Origin: Spyradomonas excrementavium
GTDB taxonomy: Bacteria; Cyanobacteriota; Vampirovibrionia; Gastranaerophilales; Gastranaerophilaceae
DNA length: 5,775 nucleotides
Assembly (NCBI GenBank): GCA_018714005.1
Contig: DVOA01000092.1
Coordinates: forward strand, 1 to 5,775
Direction: 5' to 3'
Shown here: piece by piece, positions 5,160 through 5,775 of the stretch
Numbering within the stretch: the stretch's first letter is position 1
Layout: the number at the start of each line of letters is the position of its first letter
Program-made: the position numbers and the translations under genes
The notes under the pieces: generated by a model
Told to the model about the DNA's origin: nothing
What the model saw: only the letters and a program-made list of their open reading frames with translations
Database searches by the model: none

Positions 5160-5775
5160 ATGGGGAAAACATTATACGGTAAAGTCGAAAAAAACGAGTT
5201 TAATTACGAATGGAAGTCCGAACCGGGCGCATGTGAAGTTTGTCAAAAAATGGACGGAACAATATACGAATCCGCAGACGATATCCCTGCAAAACCGCAC
5301 CCGAATTGCAAATGCTGGATAAATTTAGTAGAAAAAGAAAAACCCTCCCCCGCTGACCCCATCGAAGCACGCAGAGCCGCGGCAAAAGACCGGATAAATG
5401 CGCAGAAAGAGCTCGCAAAGCTCCATGGAGATGTCAGGGTTATTCAGGATGAGGTGGAGATTTATATTAATGATTTAGATAAATATATCAATCAAATTAA
5501 CGAATTAGAAGAACTTTACCAAAAAAATAATCTAGAAAATGAAGATAAAATAAAGATTGCACAAGCAAAACAAAATATAAAAAGCCATAAATACAAAGGA
5601 GAAAAGCTGGCAAAAGAAATTAAAGGATTGGAAAACGAAATTGAAAAAATATTAACACATAAATATGATGAGGACACATTAAATGTTATAGACAAAGCAT
5701 ATTTTATATTGAAAATTAAAGCTGAAAATTATATTGCCAATGATGCTCCAAAAGAGTTCGTTGACAAGTTAGGTC
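5160..5775 (+). CDS. Phage head-morphogenesis-like Cys/His motif protein with coiled coil, 3'-truncated by the window edge
   Basis: The frame stays open for 205 codons to the window end. The start ATG has AAAGGA at 5147-5152 with 7-nt spacing. Residues 18-57 contain W-x6-C-x2-C (Cys25, Cys28), a DGTIY turn and PHPNCKC (His47, Cys50, Cys52). This is the C-terminal signature of Mu gpF / SPP1 gp7-like phage minor head proteins, probably a metal-binding knuckle. Here it sits at the very N-terminus, detached from the usual upstream head domain. A Pro-rich linker (62-67) leads to residues 69-165, rich in Glu/Lys/Ile/Leu and very probably coiled coil. GC falls from about 47% (5161-5460) to about 24% (5461-5760), so the gene may be a fusion of pieces with different origins. 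The C-terminal part is not visible, so whether this is a structural, effector or toxin protein cannot be decided. Confidence 0.75.
   Translation, partial: MGKTLYGKVEKNEFNYEWKSEPGACEVCQKMDGTIYESADDIPAKPHPNCKCWINLVEKEKPSPADPIEARRAAAKDRINAQKELAKLHGDVRVIQDEVEIYINDLDKYINQINELEELYQKNNLENEDKIKIAQAKQNIKSHKYKGEKLAKEIKGLENEIEKILTHKYDEDTLNVIDKAYFILKIKAENYIANDAPKEFVDKLG

Overview
The window looks like chromosomal DNA from an uncultured or little-studied bacterium of moderate to low GC content. The genes use ATG starts and Shine-Dalgarno sites, and the intergenic gaps are short. No marker here fixes the taxonomy. The mix of ilvBN, a DUF4127 protein, GC-rich palindromic repeats in a fairly AT-rich background and phage-derived small genes would suit a gut-type lineage such as Gastranaerophilales (non-photosynthetic Cyanobacteria) or a similar group. 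That is only a weak inference.

Layout: (1) Positions 2-1668 hold the 3' two thirds of ilvB and the complete ilvN, the catalytic and regulatory subunits of acetolactate synthase, 17 nt apart and clearly one operon. (2) Positions 1669-1829 are a gap with a GC-rich, hairpin-forming tandem repeat. (3) Positions 1830-3215 encode a complete DUF4127-family protein of unknown function. (4) Positions 3186-3389 are a 103-bp direct tandem duplication that starts inside the last codons of the DUF4127 gene, so the gene's tail and stop codon are copied downstream. Each unit carries the same GC-rich palindrome family seen after ilvN. (5) Positions 3841-3398 (minus strand) encode holo-ACP synthase (acpS), convergent with the DUF4127 gene, with a perfect 9-bp-arm inverted repeat just upstream of its ribosome binding site. 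(6) Positions 4017-4505 encode a four-helix membrane protein I do not recognise. (7) Positions 4642-5775 hold a two-gene unit: a small protein with a peptidoglycan-binding-like DGDFG motif, then a gene running off the window whose N-terminus carries the Cys/His cluster typical of phage Mu F-like minor head proteins, followed by a long charged, probably coiled-coil region.

The left half is housekeeping metabolism: branched-chain amino acid synthesis and acyl carrier protein activation. The right end is accessory. Its last gene drops from about 47% to about 24% GC near position 5460 (hand count), which suggests a mosaic gene. The genes on either side of the membrane gene's coding region share an identical 18-nt element in their upstream regions. 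The most interesting places are the repeat duplication at the end of the DUF4127 gene, the acpS inverted repeat, and the two-gene phage-like unit at the right edge.
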